From Sporosarcina sp. ACRSL (lineage in GTDB: Bacteria; Bacillota; Bacilli; Bacillales_A; Planococcaceae): a stretch of 64,000 nt of DNA. Shown here one piece after another: positions 39,169 to 47,387 of this stretch. The stretch spans positions 1 to 64,000 of the forward strand of contig NZ_JAKRNT010000009.1 in the NCBI RefSeq assembly GCF_022346605.1. The letters are read 5' to 3'. The translations under genes were made by a program, and so were the position numbers. The notes under the pieces are model-generated. The model ran no database searches, was not told the origin of the DNA, and worked only from the letters and a program-made list of their open reading frames with translations. The first letter of the stretch is position 1, and each line of letters begins with the position of its first letter.

Positions 39169-39630
39169 ATGGATCACGCCGATCAGTTAGCTGTACATAT
39201 TGAAAATTCGTTCGTTTGCACAGATACAACGATTGCTATCGGCATTCTCCGTGTTTTCAACGTGTCCAAAGAACCGAATCCTTCCGTATATGGAGTAAAG
39301 ATTGGGCTTCTTTCAGATGCCGAATTTGAAGTGTTGCCTAGTTTATGTAAAAAAGAGGCGGATGTTAGCAACCTGGGCGTTTACTCAATACTTAATAACC
39401 TACGTTATCATCTTCAAAATAACCCTTTCCTCACCACCCGTTTGCCCCATGGTGGAAAGAACCCAATACAAATTACGTTGCATAGGCATCCTAGGACGCC
39501 GCTCAAAACTGAATCAGTCATACCGTATCCAGCTGTGGAAACAAGCAACAACTTCATCATTAAATTGCAAACCTTCCCTTCTATCGATCAGACAGATTCG
39601 ATTCCTAAAATGATCGGAGGTGTATGCTAA
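39169..39630 (+). pseudogene. In-frame relic of RibD (deaminase/reductase) without active sites
   Basis: The 153-residue open frame occupies the ribD position. Stretches still recall RibD: MDHADQLA at the start, GILRVFNVSKEPNPSVYGVKIG (matching the usual GIKRVVIA.EDPNP..GKGI), EVLPSLCKKEADVSNLGVYS (matching GVL..EA..LNEVFFHY), and GGKNPIQITLHRHPRTPL from the reductase end. Intact RibD has about 360 residues. The zinc deaminase motifs (HAE and PC..C) and the NADPH-binding middle are missing, so neither activity is possible. Yet the riboswitch-controlled ribosome site, start codon and reading frame are intact, and ribE begins at the very next base after the stop. It may persist as a leader that couples the riboswitch to ribE translation. 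Confidence 0.72.
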
Positions 39631-40281
39631 TTGTTTACAGGAATTGTAGAAGAAATAGGAACCATTCACTCGATAAAGCAAGGTTCTTCATCGTTGCAGT
39701 TATACATTACATGCAGTCATGTACTCTCTGATGTAAAAAAGGGAGATAGCATTTCTGTCAACGGAGTATGTTTAACTGTAGCGGATTATTCAAAAACGCA
39801 TTTTACAGCTGACGTCATGCCTGAAACCTTCAAAGCAACGACGCTATTCATGTTGAAACATGGCAGCCCTGTGAATCTGGAACGTGCCATGGCAGCGAAC
39901 GGACGTTTCGGGGGCCATTTTGTGTCAGGTCATGTCGATTGTGTCGGAGAAATTATTGCAATGCGCCCCGTAGAAAATGCGATTTATGTTGACATTAAAA
40001 TAGACCCGGCATTCCACTCGCACATCGTTCAGAAAGGTTCAATAACAGTAGACGGCACCTCCTTGACGGTTTTCGGCATTTTTGAGCAAGGGTTTACCAT
40101 ATCCCTTATTCCAGTCACACAAGCTGACTCCATTATCGCTCGAAAACGTGTCAGGGACTTTGTGAATGTGGAGTGCGACATCCTTGCAAAATACTTGGAG
40201 CGAATTGTCTCCAAGAAAGAAACTGGACCGATCGGCGGGTTAACAATGGACACACTTGCCAAGAGCGGATTTTTGGATTGA
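39631..40281 (+). CDS. ribE: Riboflavin synthase, alpha subunit
   Basis: The 216-residue trimeric enzyme dismutates two 6,7-dimethyl-8-ribityllumazine molecules to riboflavin plus 5-amino-6-ribitylaminouracil. The two tandem barrels are visible: MFTGIVEEIG, GDSISVNGVCLTV, VMPETFKATT and GGHFVSGHVDCVG in the first half, then GSITVDGTSLTV, SLIPVTQADSII and NVECDILAKYLER in the second. The start is TTG directly abutting the relic stop codon, with GGAGGTG nine bases upstream inside the relic. It must therefore be translationally coupled. Length is normal and all substrate-contact motifs appear intact. Confidence 0.96.
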   Translation: MFTGIVEEIGTIHSIKQGSSSLQLYITCSHVLSDVKKGDSISVNGVCLTVADYSKTHFTADVMPETFKATTLFMLKHGSPVNLERAMAANGRFGGHFVSGHVDCVGEIIAMRPVENAIYVDIKIDPAFHSHIVQKGSITVDGTSLTVFGIFEQGFTISLIPVTQADSIIARKRVRDFVNVECDILAKYLERIVSKKETGPIGGLTMDTLAKSGFLD

Positions 40282-40294
40282 GAGGTAGTCATAC

Positions 40295-40906
40295 ATGTTT
40301 AATACGGTAGAAAACGCGATTAAGGAATTGAAAAAAGGTAGACCCATCATTGTTGTAGATGATGAAAGCCGTGAAAATGAAGGTGATTTTGTCTCACTAG
40401 CTGAATTTGCAACACCGGAGATGATCAATTTCATGGCAACGGAAGGTCGTGGCTTGATTTGTGTCCCAATTGAACAACAACTTGCGGACAACCTTGACTT
40501 GCCGCCAATGACAACTACAAATACAGATGCTCATGGGACTGCTTTTACAGTTAGTATTGATCATGCATCAACCCATACAGGGATTTCCGCATTTGAACGT
40601 TCCGAAACAATCTTGAAGATGATCGATGCCAAATCGAAGCCTTCGGATTTTAAAAGACCTGGACATATATTCCCTTTGGTCTCAAAACCTGGCGGCGTCT
40701 TGGAACGACCAGGGCACACTGAAGCAGCAGTTGATCTGGCACGTCTAGCAGGATCTACTCCAGCTGGCGTCATTTGCGAGATTATGAATCAAGATGGAAC
40801 GATGGCTCGGGTAAAAGAGCTTATAGAAATTGCAAAGCGGCACGACCTTATTATCTTGACAATTGAGGAATTGATTGATTATCGGAAGAGAACAGAACAA
40901 CGTTAA
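40295..40906 (+). CDS. ribB: 3,4-dihydroxy-2-butanone 4-phosphate synthase (RibB alone)
   Basis: The 203-residue protein converts ribulose 5-phosphate to 3,4-dihydroxy-2-butanone 4-phosphate and formate. Active-site motifs are present: [12 protein letters not shown], the [26 protein letters not shown] block and [26 protein letters not shown]. In Bacillus this domain is fused to GTP cyclohydrolase II as RibBA (about 400 residues). Here the frame ends at [11 protein letters not shown], exactly where the RibA half would begin. Only 68 bases separate the stop from ribH, so the RibA half has been lost cleanly. DHBP can be made but GTP cannot be opened by this operon. Confidence 0.93.
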   Translation: MFNTVENAIKELKKGRPIIVVDDESRENEGDFVSLAEFATPEMINFMATEGRGLICVPIEQQLADNLDLPPMTTTNTDAHGTAFTVSIDHASTHTGISAFERSETILKMIDAKSKPSDFKRPGHIFPLVSKPGGVLERPGHTEAAVDLARLAGSTPAGVICEIMNQDGTMARVKELIEIAKRHDLIILTIEELIDYRKRTEQR

Positions 40907-40974
40907 AAATCTACTTCCATATTAGAAACGATCAAATAGAAGTTATTTTATTGAAAATCTGAGGAGGAAAAATA

Positions 40975-41439
40975 ATGAGTTTGACATATGAAGGACATTT
41001 AATTGGCACAGGACTTAAAATCGGCATCGTTGTATCCCGATTCAATGAATTTATATCAGGTAAGCTTCTAAGTGGTGCTGAAGATGCTTTGCGCCGCCAC
41101 GGAGTTGACGCAAACGACGTCGAAATTGCTTGGGTCCCAGGTGCTTTTGAAATCCCGGTCATCGCAAAACGGATGGCAACTTCAAAGAAATATGATGCTG
41201 TTATTACGTTAGGCACCGTCATCAGAGGGTCGACTCCCCACTTCGACTTTGTATGTAATGAAGTGGCTAAAGGTGTTTCCTCTATCAATTTGACAGAAGG
41301 AATTCCAGTTATTTTTGGTGTATTGACGACCGACTCAATCGAACAAGCGATTGAACGCGCCGGGACGAAAGCAGGAAATAAAGGATGGGACGTAGCCATC
41401 TCCGCGATTGAAATGGCAAATCTCATGAAACAATTATAA
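40975..41439 (+). CDS. ribH: 6,7-dimethyl-8-ribityllumazine synthase
   Basis: The 154-residue capsid-forming enzyme condenses 5-amino-6-ribitylaminouracil with dihydroxybutanone phosphate. Family motifs are [49 protein letters not shown] with the catalytic histidine, and [29 protein letters not shown]. Length is normal. It ends the rib operon and is followed by a strong terminator. A good GAGGAGG site precedes the ATG, giving it independent translation. Confidence 0.97.
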   Translation: MSLTYEGHLIGTGLKIGIVVSRFNEFISGKLLSGAEDALRRHGVDANDVEIAWVPGAFEIPVIAKRMATSKKYDAVITLGTVIRGSTPHFDFVCNEVAKGVSSINLTEGIPVIFGVLTTDSIEQAIERAGTKAGNKGWDVAISAIEMANLMKQL

Positions 41440-41441
41440 GA

Positions 41442-41486
41442 AAAGCAAAAAGCAAGTCCCTTCTAATCGGGGCTTGCTTTTTGCTG
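41442..41486. terminator. rib operon terminator
   Basis: A 13-bp stem (AGCAAAAAGCAAG and complement) extended by CCC/GGG with one mismatch closes on TTCTAATC. It separates the rib operon from the convergent small basic gene. Confidence 0.85.
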
Positions 41487-41498
41487 TTAAAAATATGA

Positions 41499-41690
41499 TT
41501 ATATACCCATTTTCCGACTCGATTGTGTTACTTTCTTAGATTGTTGGCTCTTCATTTTTGGCGTTTGTTGGATTGGATTTCCCTTCACTTTAGTTGCGTG
41601 TGTCTTATTCTTTTTAGCCTCAAGCTGTTGCTTGACTACATCTTTCAAACTGACTTTTGCTTTCTCCCCGTTTGGTTTGTTCGGTTCCAT
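41499..41690 (-). CDS. Small highly basic protein, unknown
   Basis: The 63-residue frame has very high Lys, Gln and Ser content (KDVVKQQLEAKKNKTHATKVKG, then QQTPKMKSQQSKK) and no hydrophobic core, so it is probably unstructured or nucleic-acid binding. GAGAGG lies seven bases before the ATG. No family was recognised. The compositional bias is the main evidence for or against it, so confidence is moderate. Confidence 0.45.
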   Translation of the reverse strand: MEPNKPNGEKAKVSLKDVVKQQLEAKKNKTHATKVKGNPIQQTPKMKSQQSKKVTQSSRKMGI

Positions 41691-41782
41691 TGCCGTCCTC
41701 TCCCTCCCGTTGTTGTCGGTTAGTAAATTTTAGCACTCTCCATGACCGGTGTCTATATAGAAAATATTCTGACTAGGTATAT

Positions 41783-42499
41783 TTAGCGTACTCTATTTCT
41801 CCCCTTATTACGTAATAAAAGCCAAATGACCGTAAATATAAGGAATGCCACCATTTCGAGTGATAGTAAATACCATGGATAAGGACCGAGGAAGTCTAGT
41901 ATGCTGCCATTCTCTGGTTTCATCCGTAAAAACATATAATTCCCATCAAAGAGCCAGTTTACAACTAAAATAAACGGTAAGATTGCATTGAGGATCAGCA
42001 TCGTTTTTAATACACCTTTGAACGTTGGTTCATATCCTTTCACCCATACGTAGTAAAGCCCCGTCAAAATAATCCCCGCATGTGTATAGAAAAAATGAAA
42101 GAAGCGGAAATGAGGGTAATCCATATCGAGAACAGGTGTTGCCAATGCTTGAAGAGCGCCGCCAATACCGGCGAAGATGACAAAATCGACTAAATAACGA
42201 TTCCCCGTCAATAGCAGTACGATGGAGACGAGTAGAGAGATGCTGCATAATTCGAGCGGCAATGCGTCTTCCAACCTCCACCGGTCCGAAACAATGAGCC
42301 AAATATGATACGCAATGTCCATTGCTAATAATGAGATCGCAAATAAACGCTCCGCCACTTTCAGACTTGCGACATTCTCTCGCATTCTCTTCCGATTAGT
42401 AAAAAGAAGCACAATGATGAGAGCGATGATAAAAAGAACAAAAAAATGAGTAAAAGAGAACATAACAAACCAATGATTCGCCCCATTTCCACTGCCCAT
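41783..42499 (-). CDS. YwaF/TIGR02206-family membrane protein
   Basis: The 238-residue product has seven hydrophobic helices and a short HWFVMFSFTHFFVLF N-terminal segment. Polar residues typical of the family are LPLELCSISLLVS and the HFRFFHFFYTHAGIIL block between helices. This matches YwaF of B. subtilis (TIGR02206), a conserved integral membrane protein without known function. The ATG at 42499 is chosen because GAGGGG lies seven bases upstream; in-frame ATGs at 42505 and 42526 lack correct spacing. Confidence 0.8.
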   Translation of the reverse strand: MGSGNGANHWFVMFSFTHFFVLFIIALIIVLLFTNRKRMRENVASLKVAERLFAISLLAMDIAYHIWLIVSDRWRLEDALPLELCSISLLVSIVLLLTGNRYLVDFVIFAGIGGALQALATPVLDMDYPHFRFFHFFYTHAGIILTGLYYVWVKGYEPTFKGVLKTMLILNAILPFILVVNWLFDGNYMFLRMKPENGSILDFLGPYPWYLLSLEMVAFLIFTVIWLLLRNKGRNRVR

Positions 42500-42660
42500 A
42501 TTCATCCCCTCTTCCCCACTCCCCATTTAGTGATTACCCAAATTATAGCATCTTCTTCAAGTATAAAAAGGGCAGTTTGTTTAACCTATTTTCAATACAC
42601 ACATACTATGACCAATTAGACGAAAGGGGAATAACAGGATGTCCAGCTCCGCCAACTTTA

Positions 42661-42695
42661 AATGCCTTGCATTCATCATGAGAATGCAAGGCATT
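42661..42695. terminator. Perfect hairpin downstream of modC
   Basis: A 14-bp perfect stem (AATGCCTTGCATTC and complement) with a seven-base loop lies six bases after the modC stop codon. T runs are short on both strands, but position favours termination of the mod operon. Confidence 0.65.
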
Positions 42696-42700
42696 GATAA

Positions 42701-43345
42701 TTATTTTGTACGTTCTTCTATGATCTTTCCTTGCTCAAGAAATAAAATACGATCTCCTAGCTTTTCAGCTTCTTCCATGTCATGCGTCACGATAATGAAC
42801 GGAATCTTCCATATTACATGCAAGCGGAGCAGTTCATTTTGACATTCGATACGCGTTTGTTTATCCAAAGCAGATAGTGGCTCATCCAATAAGAGGATTG
42901 AAGGCTCTACTGCCAATGCACGCGCTAGGGCTGTACGCTGTTTCTCCCCACCGGATATTTGATGGGGGTATTTGGACAACAGCTGTTGGATCCCGAGAAC
43001 TTGAAGTAGCTGTTCAACGACAATTGAACGTTCTCCCGTTTTCCGTTTCATGCCGTATCGGATATTCTGCTCGACAGTTTTATGCGGAAACAAAGCATAG
43101 TCTTGGAACACTACACCAACATTCCGGTCTTGTACAGATACGGAACTGCCTTGACCTGTGAAAAAAGGTTTATCCCTAAGTTTGATGAATCCTTCGTCCG
43201 GCTGTGTCAAACCAGCAATGGTATGCAATATGGTTGTTTTTCCCGACCCGGATGGACCGAACAGAACGAGAATCTCATCTCCCATGCTGAAATTGACTTC
43301 CAAGTCATAATGGGCTAACTGTTTTTTAATATTCACTTCAAGCAT
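42701..43345 (-). CDS. modC: Molybdate ABC transporter ATP-binding protein
   Basis: The 214-residue ABC ATPase has Walker A GPSGSGKT (about 30-37), a Q-loop in VVFQDYALFPH, signature ISGGEKQRTALARAL, Walker B ILLLDEPLSALD and the switch histidine in IIVTHDMEEAEK. The FPHKTVEQNI segment is typical of molybdate/sulfate importers. It is shorter than E. coli ModC because the C-terminal TOBE domain that binds molybdate is absent. Thus trans-inhibition by molybdate is unlikely. Last gene of modABC; ends in a hairpin. Confidence 0.88.
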   Translation of the reverse strand: MLEVNIKKQLAHYDLEVNFSMGDEILVLFGPSGSGKTTILHTIAGLTQPDEGFIKLRDKPFFTGQGSSVSVQDRNVGVVFQDYALFPHKTVEQNIRYGMKRKTGERSIVVEQLLQVLGIQQLLSKYPHQISGGEKQRTALARALAVEPSILLLDEPLSALDKQTRIECQNELLRLHVIWKIPFIIVTHDMEEAEKLGDRILFLEQGKIIEERTK

Positions 43346-43349
43346 GGAA

Positions 43350-44045
43350 TCACCTACTTCGATTTTGATCGGTAAAGCGTCTCATATTCCGACGGCTCCA
43401 CCAATTAAGCCACATGATTGTGCTAAAACCTAGAGCCACTATAATGACGACCCAAAACGTTGCTTTCTCCATTTGACCAGATTCAACTGCGAAGTAGATG
43501 GCCATCGGAATTGTATCGGTCTTTCCCGGTATATAGCCTGCAATCATGAGCGTGGCGCCAAACTCTCCAAGTCCCCTTGCAAATGATAGAACGAGACCGG
43601 CAAGCAGGCCTGGCCAAGCAAGTGGAAAGGCAATCGTCCAAAACACACGCCATTCTGATGCTCCTAACGTTCGGGCGGCATTTTCAAGCCGATCGTCGAG
43701 GCTGTCAAATGCGGCAGCCGCACTTTGATACATCAAAGGGAATGAAACGACAATGGATGCGATGACAGCACCAATCCAATTAAAAACGATTTGGACACCG
43801 AACCACTCCATCAGCCAACTGCCTATCCAGCCATTTTTCCCAAACAATATGAGAAGAGCAAAGCCGACTACGGTCGGTGGTAAGACGAGGGGCAGCATGA
43901 AAACAGACTCGATGACCGTTTTGCCGAAAAACTGCCTCCTGGCAAAGAGCCGCGCAAAATAAACGCCGGAGATGAATACGATAGTTGTGGAAATAGCAGC
44001 AACTTTTAAAGATAGTAATAAAGGTGAATAATCAATGCCAACCAT
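43350..44045 (-). CDS. modB: Molybdate ABC transporter permease
   Basis: The 231-residue membrane protein has about five to six helices. The ModB signature region is clear: MLPLVLPPTVVGFALLILFG near the start, then the EAA loop seen as ENAARTLGASEWRVFWTIAFPLAWPGL, and ARGLGEFGATLMIAGYIPGKT. It forms the channel for oxyanion uptake and contacts ModC via the EAA loop. AGGAGG lies seven bases before the ATG. Only four bases separate it from modC. Confidence 0.92.
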   Translation of the reverse strand: MVGIDYSPLLLSLKVAAISTTIVFISGVYFARLFARRQFFGKTVIESVFMLPLVLPPTVVGFALLILFGKNGWIGSWLMEWFGVQIVFNWIGAVIASIVVSFPLMYQSAAAAFDSLDDRLENAARTLGASEWRVFWTIAFPLAWPGLLAGLVLSFARGLGEFGATLMIAGYIPGKTDTIPMAIYFAVESGQMEKATFWVVIIVALGFSTIMWLNWWSRRNMRRFTDQNRSR

Positions 44046-44066
44046 GCCTCGTCCTCCTATTACTCC

Positions 44067-44840
44067 TCATTTGAAACCATGCTTCTTCAGAACAGCTCTT
44101 CCTTCTTCACTCGCCACAAATTTCAAGAAATTCTCTGCTTCCTGTGGATGTTCAGTATCTTTCACAACCGCTCCCGGATAGACGATCGGAGAATGCATAG
44201 CAGAATCTGCTTCTGTCACGACAGTTACCTTGTCCGACACGAAGGCATCACTCGCATAAACGATTCCGTAATCGGCATTTCCCATTTCAACATGTGTCAA
44301 CACTTGCCGTACGTCAGATCCCATGACAAGTTTGCTTTGCAAAGGCATCCACATTTGCAGATTCTCCAATACTTCTTTCGTATATCTTCCTGCAGGCACA
44401 GTTTCAGGCTCCCCGATGGAAAGGTGATCGAACCCATTAGCATCAAGCTGTTCGAAAGAGGATACAGGTTCCGGATATGATTTGTTGGTGATTAATACAA
44501 GGGAATTCCCCGTGAAATTCACGATGGAGGACTCGATCACAAGACCATTCTCCTTCATTCTTGTCATATCTTCCGTGCTTGCTGACAGAAAAACATCCGC
44601 AGGAGCACCTTGTTCAATTTGAGTTGCAAGCTTTCTGGAACTTCCAAAATTCAAATTGATGAATACGCCATCATTTTCCTTTTCATATGTATATTTCAAT
44701 TCGGTCAATGCATCGGTTAAACTGGCGGCAGCTGCAATCGCCAACTCCGTCCCTGCCCCATCCTCTTTGTTGTTTGAACAGCCGAAAAATAAGATCGTAA
44801 CTAGGAGAAGGAAACTCCATTGCAAGAACCGTTTCATCAT
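44067..44840 (-). CDS. modA: Molybdate-binding lipoprotein
   Basis: The 257-residue binding protein has a signal peptide with lipobox LFFGC (Cys21). Mature sequence shows the ModA pattern: IAAAASLTDALTELKYTYEKE, LNFGSSRKLATQIEQGAPADVFLSAS, IGEPETVPAGRYTKEVLE, VLTHVEMGNADYGIVYASDA and YPGAVVKDTEHPQEAENFL. The serine and tyrosine contacts for the tetrahedral oxyanion are present. Substrate could be molybdate or tungstate. First gene of modABC, divergent from a regulator that contains a related binding domain. Confidence 0.93.
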   Translation of the reverse strand: MMKRFLQWSFLLLVTILFFGCSNNKEDGAGTELAIAAAASLTDALTELKYTYEKENDGVFINLNFGSSRKLATQIEQGAPADVFLSASTEDMTRMKENGLVIESSIVNFTGNSLVLITNKSYPEPVSSFEQLDANGFDHLSIGEPETVPAGRYTKEVLENLQMWMPLQSKLVMGSDVRQVLTHVEMGNADYGIVYASDAFVSDKVTVVTEADSAMHSPIVYPGAVVKDTEHPQEAENFLKFVASEEGRAVLKKHGFK

Positions 44841-44879
44841 GATTCCACCTTCTTATCTTTTAGTTCTTATTATAAGTAT

Positions 44880-44970
44880 ATATATCATATTACATCTAAA
44901 CATATCTAGTTATAACCAAGTATAACTTCATAGTATTATTTATAATTTGTTATATCTGAATATATTGCAT
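44880..44970. promoter_or_regulatory. Putative operator region between modA and its divergent regulator
   Basis: This AT-rich region has repeated half-sites: GTTATAAC (a perfect 8-bp palindrome), AAGTATAACTT and GTTATATC, plus ATATCTAG and ATATCTGAATATA. Their clustering between divergent transporter and regulator genes suits regulator binding. No footprint-level evidence can be read from sequence. Confidence 0.35.
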
Positions 44971-45022
44971 TTACTTTCCTAGTAAGCGAGAATAGAAGTA
45001 GGACAGAAACAGGAGGTTACTT

Positions 45023-46012
45023 ATGACTAATCATCAGGCAGCTTCGTATACGACAGAAGAGATTGCAGATCTGTTGAAAGTGTCCAAACTAACGGTCTAT
45101 GATCTCATTAAAAAAGGAGAGCTCCGTGCATACAGGGTCGGACGACAGATGCGTGTCGATGCAGAGGATCTTGAAGCTTATAAGGACAAATCAAAAAGCG
45201 GCGGCATGATTGTTAAAAGCGAAAAAATGATTTCTGAAACGCCCGAGCAGCCGATTACTAGGACCGACACGCCCCCTCCTCCCTATCATTACCAGCCTGC
45301 ATCATCGGAGAAGCTTATCATAAGTGGACAGGATATCAGCCTCGATTTACTAGCAAATGCCATTGCAAAAAGTGGTGCGGTCAATCGTCCGTTGCGGTCA
45401 TATACCGGTAGTCTGAACAGCTTGATTGCAATGTATGAAGGTGAAGCTGACATTGTCAGCACACATTTGTTTGATGGAGACACAGGAACATATAATATCC
45501 CATATATAAAAAGGATTCTTTCAGGTCGTGAATACATCGTGGTCAATCTATTGTCGAGGCCAGCTGGGTTGTTCGTCCAAAAGAACAATCCGAAAAATAT
45601 CCGGACTTGGGCAGATTTGAACAATTCCTCTGTAAAAATGGTCAATCGAGAAATAGGGTCAGGAGCGAGGGTGCTGCTCGATGAGAAATTACGGCTGGAA
45701 GGCATAAACCCCCGTACTATCGATGGCTATCATTTTGAGGAAATGAATCATATCGCCGTTGCTAGTAAAGTGGCATCCGGTGCTGCGGATGTCGGAGTCG
45801 GTATCGAGAAAGCTGCTGCATTGGTAGGGGTAGATTTTATTCCTCTCATTCATGAGCGTTATGACCTTGTCATGTATAAGACACCTGAGAATAAATTTCT
45901 ACGCGACTCTATTTTATCCATCCTTCGCTCCAAGGCGTTTCAAAATGAAATCGGTGCAATAGGTGGATACGACCTCTCATTAACAGGAACGATTATGTAC
46001 GAGACGGAATAG
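45023..46012 (+). CDS. HTH regulator with substrate-binding-protein-like domain (molybdate-type)
   Basis: The 329-residue protein has an excisionase/MerR-type helix-turn-helix at 9-55 (YTTEEIADLLKVSKLTVYDLIKKGELRAYRVGRQ, split here for reading as a DNA-recognition unit). A proline-rich linker (about 75-90) leads to a periplasmic-binding-protein-like domain (about 95-329). This last part has LRSYTGSLNSLIAMYEGEADIVSTHL and VASGAADVGVGIEKAA, a pattern shared with ModA-like proteins and with regulators of molybdate genes in bacteria. It likely senses the oxyanion in the cytoplasm and controls the divergent modABC operon. AGGAGG precedes the ATG. A terminator follows directly. Confidence 0.83.
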   Translation: MTNHQAASYTTEEIADLLKVSKLTVYDLIKKGELRAYRVGRQMRVDAEDLEAYKDKSKSGGMIVKSEKMISETPEQPITRTDTPPPPYHYQPASSEKLIISGQDISLDLLANAIAKSGAVNRPLRSYTGSLNSLIAMYEGEADIVSTHLFDGDTGTYNIPYIKRILSGREYIVVNLLSRPAGLFVQKNNPKNIRTWADLNNSSVKMVNREIGSGARVLLDEKLRLEGINPRTIDGYHFEEMNHIAVASKVASGAADVGVGIEKAAALVGVDFIPLIHERYDLVMYKTPENKFLRDSILSILRSKAFQNEIGAIGGYDLSLTGTIMYETE

Positions 46013-46013
46013 G

Positions 46014-46048
46014 AAAAGGGCTTCGATATTGAATCGCAGCCCTTTTTT
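46014..46048 (+). terminator. Regulator gene terminator
   Basis: A stem of AAAAGGGCT and CGAT paired with ATCG and AGCCCTTTT (one mismatch) ends in TTTTTT immediately after the regulator stop. Confidence 0.85.
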
Positions 46049-46124
46049 ACATTTGTTGTTTCATGTTTCATAACATTAGTACTTAACCAAATGAAGTTTA
46101 CATAATAAAATTATGAGATCGAAT

Positions 46125-46150
46125 ATAAAAAAACGTCCGTGTAGGACGTT
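46125..46150 (-). terminator. AI-2E permease gene terminator
   Basis: Read on the minus strand, AACGTCC pairs with GGACGTT over a five-base loop and is followed by TTTTT. It begins at the stop codon of the permease gene. Confidence 0.75.
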
Positions 46151-47370
46151 TATTTATGTGGTTCTTTTACGTCTTCATAATGATACATCTGATTCGGCTC
46201 ATAATTGTTGTACCGGATCTTCAGCAGTTTAAACAAATGTGTGAATAACACTTTTAGAAGCGCATAACCAGGGATTCCAAGGACAACACCGGCTACACCG
46301 AATAAAGAACCCGATGTCAACAGGACGAAAATGATGGTGATTGGATGAATCTTCAATGATTTCCCCATAATTTGCGGGGATATGAATTTTCCATCAATCA
46401 ATTGAACAATCGTCCAAACGACAGCCAGTTTCACGAGCATGAATGGTGAACTGACAATGGCAATTATAACTGCAGGCGTTATTGCAATGAGCGGTCCCAA
46501 ATATGGGACGACGCTTGTGACCATCGCTAATGCACCTAATAGCGGTGCGTATTCCATTCCGATAATATAGAATCCGATCGTGACCATAATACCAATGCTA
46601 ATGGCAACAAGAATTTGACCTTGGATATAAGCCCCTATTTGGCGATCGGCATCTTTGAGAATGGAATCGGCTTCATTTCGAAGACGTGGCGGCAACATTT
46701 TTTTGATCATCTGCGGAAGCTTTTCCCCATCCTTCAATAAATAAAAGAGGATAAAAGGAACAGTAACGATTGCGAGAATCAAACCGGTCAACGCAGAAAT
46801 GAAAGATGTAATTCCTGAAGCGATACCACCTACAGTATCTGTAAATAGTTTACCAATGTTCCCCAATCCGCTATCCAAAATACTCGTAATATTAATATCC
46901 ATTTCCTTGTAATACGTGGAAACGATTGATGTCCTCAAGAACGTGTCAATGTTAATGAGCATTTGTTTAAAATATGTAGGAAACTCTTCAATTAAGTTGG
47001 CAAATTGACCTTTCAAGAATGGATACACAAGAAAAACCAAAGATGTGATTACACCGATCAGCCCGACGAAGATGATGAGTATCCCCCATATTCTCGGGAT
47101 TCTTAAGCTTTCCAAACCGCGGAGAATGGGGCGCAGTAAATAATAGGCGATTGTTGCCAAAATAATCGGCAACACGACAGTTGAAAAGAAGACTTTAATT
47201 GGATAAAAAACGAATGAAACTTTGCTGAACACTAAGATAATCAAGCCGATCAACAGAATGGAGAGGAGCACGAACATCGTTGCTCGTCCTCCTAAAAAAC
47301 GAATGATCCGCGGTGTCCCGTCATTCCATTCACTTTTACTCTCTGTTGATTGCATCCCTTTATTTTCCAT
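46150..47370 (-). CDS. AI-2E-family (TqsA/YueF-like) membrane transporter
   Basis: The 406-residue protein has about eight membrane helices. Family marks include a long amphipathic region after the third helix (LIEEFPTYFKQMLINIDTFL), the pair GLILAIVTVPFILFYLLKDGEKL, GAYIQGQILVAISIGI and PYLGPLIAITPAVIIAI, and DGKFISPQIMGKSLKIHPITIIFVLL. The family was named for AI-2 export but members also act as cation antiporters; substrate here is unknown. It is followed 17 bases after the LCP gene on the same strand, so the two are likely one transcript. Confidence 0.88.
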   Translation of the reverse strand: MENKGMQSTESKSEWNDGTPRIIRFLGGRATMFVLLSILLIGLIILVFSKVSFVFYPIKVFFSTVVLPIILATIAYYLLRPILRGLESLRIPRIWGILIIFVGLIGVITSLVFLVYPFLKGQFANLIEEFPTYFKQMLINIDTFLRTSIVSTYYKEMDINITSILDSGLGNIGKLFTDTVGGIASGITSFISALTGLILAIVTVPFILFYLLKDGEKLPQMIKKMLPPRLRNEADSILKDADRQIGAYIQGQILVAISIGIMVTIGFYIIGMEYAPLLGALAMVTSVVPYLGPLIAITPAVIIAIVSSPFMLVKLAVVWTIVQLIDGKFISPQIMGKSLKIHPITIIFVLLTSGSLFGVAGVVLGIPGYALLKVLFTHLFKLLKIRYNNYEPNQMYHYEDVKEPHK

Positions 47371-47387
47371 CGACTCCCCTACTTCCC

